Below are positions 61,813 to 64,000 of a stretch of DNA of 64,000 nucleotides, one piece after another (within the stretch, counting starts at the first letter, position 1; the number at the start of each line of letters is the position of its first letter). The stretch covers positions 310,001 to 374,000 of the forward strand of contig OZ244707.1 of NCBI GenBank assembly GCA_965218875.1. The letters run 5' to 3'. Under the pieces are notes generated by a model that saw nothing but the letters and a program-made list of their open reading frames with translations, had not been told where the DNA came from and made no database searches. The position numbers and the translations under genes are program-made. This DNA comes from CBDCMJ01 sp965218875. GTDB taxonomy: Bacteria > Chloroflexota > Dehalococcoidia > Lucifugimonadales > UBA3495.

Positions 61813-63318
61813 CTAGCTCCCGATGCGGTAGAGGTCGCCTCCGCAGCTAGAGAGCCAGTTGCCATCTCTTTCGGCGAGTCTGACCGCATTGTGATATGAC
61901 AGCAAGGTGAACTGGAACGGTTGGCCGTAGATCAGTGAAACCGTGGATTTATCATCGCTGTCCATGTTTAGGGTGAGATAACACTGCCTGTCGGTCACTC
62001 TATTGCCCCCGTCTCGAGCCCGGTACTCATAGACACCAGGCAATAGTTGGCTTTCTTCTGCCCCTACTGTAGGAGCACTGCGAACGGGGTCAGACACCAA
62101 CCGTCCCAGTGGAAAGCTAATGATACAAATGCTGTGTGCCTGCTTAGCAGATAGGCGAGGGTGGTCTGGCACCGATGGATCCCTGCCTATATAGCGGTAA
62201 TAGTTGTTTCCCTGCTTTATCCAGTCTAGCACCATCGCCTCCCACTCATCGCAATATGTGCGGGGGTGTGGCGTGGGAGTAGGTGTGGGTGGCGCCGGCG
62301 TCGGGGTGGGCTCGGGCGTTGGCGTTGGGACTGGGGTGGCTGTCGGCAACTGGGCAACGCGGGTAGCTTCCAAAGATGCGGCGTACCGCTCCGCTTCTTC
62401 TTGAGCCTCAATCGCCGTCCTGGTAGCCTGGGATTCCAACCGCCGTTGTGCGTCCACGGCCTCGATAGCCGTCCTTGTAGCCTCCAGGTCCGGGGTTGGC
62501 TCGATGGTGGGGAAAGCCGTTGGAGTCGGCAATACCTGTCCCGCCGAAGACACCGCACCACCAAGGTTCGCTTTCACCACGTTGATTGGAATGGCAAATC
62601 CGATGCCGGCAATGGGCCTCCCTGAATCACTGGTCTCTAGCCGGGAAACTATGACGCCGCAAACCTGGCCGAATATATCCAGGAGCGGGCCCCCGGAGTT
62701 GCCAGGGTTAAGGGATGCGTCGGTTTGCAAGTACCCTTCCCGTTTGGCCGAGACAATCCCAACACTGACCGTGGGTTCCGTGCCCAGGGACGTGCCGAGC
62801 GGAAAGCCTATGGCGATAACGTCCTCGCCAACACGCATCGCGTCGGAATCCCCTATGGCGATGGGGATGAAGGTCCTTGCGCTGTCTATCTCGATGTAAG
62901 CCAGATCAAGGTTAAGGTCCACTTGAGTCACGTTGCCCTGGTATATCACGCCATTGGTCATGCGAATGCCGACTGAGGTCTGCCCTGCCACTACATGGCT
63001 GTTCGTGACCACTAAGCCAGCTTCGTTGACAATGAATCCGGTGCCGTTTCCTCCCCTAGTCTGAATCTCGACCACGCTCAACAGGGCGTTCTCTACCACT
63101 TCGGCGATAGACAAGCCGGAGGATAGGGGTTGACCCAGTTGAACGCGGGCCTGTGAAAACGGCATAGGCGTTGGGGGCAATTGCGGGCTGGGATCTGAGG
63201 AGGGATCGGCCGTGGGATTAGGCTGAGTGATTACCGCGGTATCGGATGTATCTGAAGGGCCGCAGGCCAGAACCGCCAGGGATAGGGCCAATAGCCCGAT
63301 AAACAAGAGCCGTGACAT
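61813..63318 (-). CDS. HtrA/DegP-like serine protease lipoprotein
   Basis: The 501-residue protein has a signal peptide with lipobox LAVLAC (Cys19). A Pro/Ser/Thr tether precedes a trypsin-like protease domain (about 65-265) with the triad His (VVTNSHVVAGQ), Asp (LNLDLAYIEID) and Ser (DASLNPGNSGGPLLD). No PDZ domain follows. Instead there is a coiled, repeat-like stretch (LEATRTAIEA... three times, about 285-340), a Pro/Thr-rich linker (TPVPTPTPEPTPTPAPP) and a C-terminal domain of about 135 residues with cysteines, beginning RTYCDEWEAMVLDWI. Likely an extracytoplasmic protein-quality or sensing protease. Architecture typical of Chloroflexota surface proteins (impression, not a search result). 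Confidence 0.88.
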   Translation of the reverse strand: MSRLLFIGLLALSLAVLACGPSDTSDTAVITQPNPTADPSSDPSPQLPPTPMPFSQARVQLGQPLSSGLSIAEVVENALLSVVEIQTRGGNGTGFIVNEAGLVVTNSHVVAGQTSVGIRMTNGVIYQGNVTQVDLNLDLAYIEIDSARTFIPIAIGDSDAMRVGEDVIAIGFPLGTSLGTEPTVSVGIVSAKREGYLQTDASLNPGNSGGPLLDIFGQVCGVIVSRLETSDSGRPIAGIGFAIPINVVKANLGGAVSSAGQVLPTPTAFPTIEPTPDLEATRTAIEAVDAQRRLESQATRTAIEAQEEAERYAASLEATRVAQLPTATPVPTPTPEPTPTPAPPTPTPTPHPRTYCDEWEAMVLDWIKQGNNYYRYIGRDPSVPDHPRLSAKQAHSICIISFPLGRLVSDPVRSAPTVGAEESQLLPGVYEYRARDGGNRVTDRQCYLTLNMDSDDKSTVSLIYGQPFQFTLLSYHNAVRLAERDGNWLSSCGGDLYRIGS

Positions 63319-63639
63319 GGAGGTGCCCCCTGCGGCCGAGACTGGCTACTTGCGACAGCCGCCGGGTCCCGTACGTAAGCCGATGCAGGGGGCATGATGC
63401 CACCCCCGGCGATATGGCTTACGTGGGGACTTAGGACTTGGGCACTCAGACCCAGGGCTGTCGCACGGCCAATGTAGGTCAGCCGAGGCAGGTTGTCAAC
63501 CAGCCAGGGCCTTATCCATTTCTCGCGGGTTTTTAGGACCAGAAAGTTAAACCAAAGCCGAGGTGAAATGCGCAGAAACATAGGGTAAATTTGCGGAGTC
63601 CTTGGATTAGCTTTCCGTGTCGTCTGGGAGGGGTTGGTG
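63319..63639. other. intergenic, nothing recognised
   Basis: Upstream regions of the protease gene and the transposase fragment; no promoter, RNA or repeat could be named. Confidence 0.4.
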
Positions 63640-64000
63640 ATGGGCGTGAGGGAGATGGAGCGGTTTCTGGAACAATGGCAGATGGAAGTCAAGGATTTGC
63701 GCCGGCGGATGATTCTGGCGCCCACGCCCCGGGAGCGGGAGCGTTGGTACGCCATCTTGCTGCTGGCCCAAGGCTGCACGGCATCGGCGACGGCGCAGGC
63801 CCTGGAACGGGACCCTCATACCATCGGACGATGGGCTTCGGCCTTTGGGGAGGGTGGTCCGGAAGCCTTGATCTTCGAGCAGACCGGGGGTTCCCCCCCG
63901 CCCTTGGCAAGACACAGCAGGCGGAGTTGAGGGCAGCGGTCCGAGAATCGCCCGCCAAGTCGGGCATCAGCCTGGCCGACTGGACCCTTCGGCAGGCTCA
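63640..64000 (+). pseudogene. IS630-like transposase, N-terminal part, frameshifted, cut by window edge
   Basis: The ATG follows GGGAGGGG. The frame gives ERERWYAILLLAQGCTASAT, AQALERDPHTIGRWASAFGE and ALIFEQTGGSPP, the N-terminal helix-turn-helix of IS630-type transposases. In a run of seven C (about 63892-63898) the frame breaks; the continuation ALGKTQQAELRAAVRESPAK, SGISLADW is in another frame. The last 15 bases are the mini-palindrome also found inside the IS630 at 29974. The gene is broken unless the C-run slips. Confidence 0.75.
63986..64000. repeat. mini-palindromic repeat at the window edge
   Basis: CCTTCGGCAGGCTCA is the exact complement of 29981-29995 and again sits inside a transposase gene, directly after the codons for SLADW. 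Confidence 0.7.

Overview
The window is GC-rich DNA packed with insertion sequences. It most resembles an environmental Chloroflexota genome (Dehalococcoidia/SAR202-like). That placement is an inference from protein flavour: DUF3352 and plant-type leucine-rich-repeat proteins, proline/threonine-linker lipoproteins, an imuB-dnaE2 cassette and two SRAP genes. No rRNA, tRNA or CRISPR array was seen. At least ten transposable elements or remnants (IS21 x2, IS110 x3, IS3 x4, IS630 x2, ISNCY, IS1182, IS1380) and two MITE-like elements divide it into islands, so this is an accessory, defence-island-like region.

Layout. 1-1.7 kb: degenerate AbiEii-like toxin and AbiEi-like antitoxin (-). 1.8-4.8 kb: IS110 remnant and IS21 copy 1. 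5.0-10.4 kb: SOS mutagenesis cassette, with a promoter carrying a LexA-like box, imuB, dnaE2 (interrupted by an in-frame TAG) and a SRAP gene. 10.7-13.3 kb: a 180-bp MITE that supplies the start of a membrane-protein ORF, then an HD phosphohydrolase/YwgA-like pair cut by an IS3. 14.6-24.8 kb: a NHLP-type peptide export locus. It has two small double-glycine precursor genes (+), then HlyD-like, C39-peptidase ABC and second ABC transporter genes (-), and divergently a single-chain sensor kinase/response regulator/DNA-binding protein. Three spaced direct repeats lie between the divergent genes. 25.3-28.1 kb: DUF3352-LRR protein. 28.1-36.4 kb: nested and tandem ISs (IS630 inside ISNCY, IS21 copy 2, IS1182 remnant, intact IS110). 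36.6-39.3 kb: UvrD-like helicase and a DUF6527-like protein. 39.8-46.9 kb: second SRAP, LRR lipoprotein, decayed IS3, cytochrome P460-like lipoprotein, alpha/beta hydrolase. 48-49.2 kb: IS1380 remnant. 49.4-60.0 kb: a four-gene minus-strand operon (SNF2/DUF3883 helicase, NYN protein, DUF1156 methyltransferase, DUF499 ATPase), probably a phage-defence system related to DISARM-type loci. 60.7-64 kb: a Cys-motif gene tail, two small genes, the second MITE copy, a HtrA-like lipoprotein protease and an IS630-like fragment.

How genes work together. ImuB, DnaE2 and SRAP would act in damage tolerance. In the peptide locus the C39 domain should cut both precursors after the shared Gly-Gly and export the cores through the ABC/HlyD complex. 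The soluble GAF-PAS kinase/PhoB-type regulator is the obvious candidate controller, binding the repeats. No peptide-modifying enzyme is present in the window. The helicase/methylase/ATPase operon looks like a self-contained restriction-type system whose NYN nuclease has lost a catalytic segment. All identifications come from reading the sequence; no database search was run.
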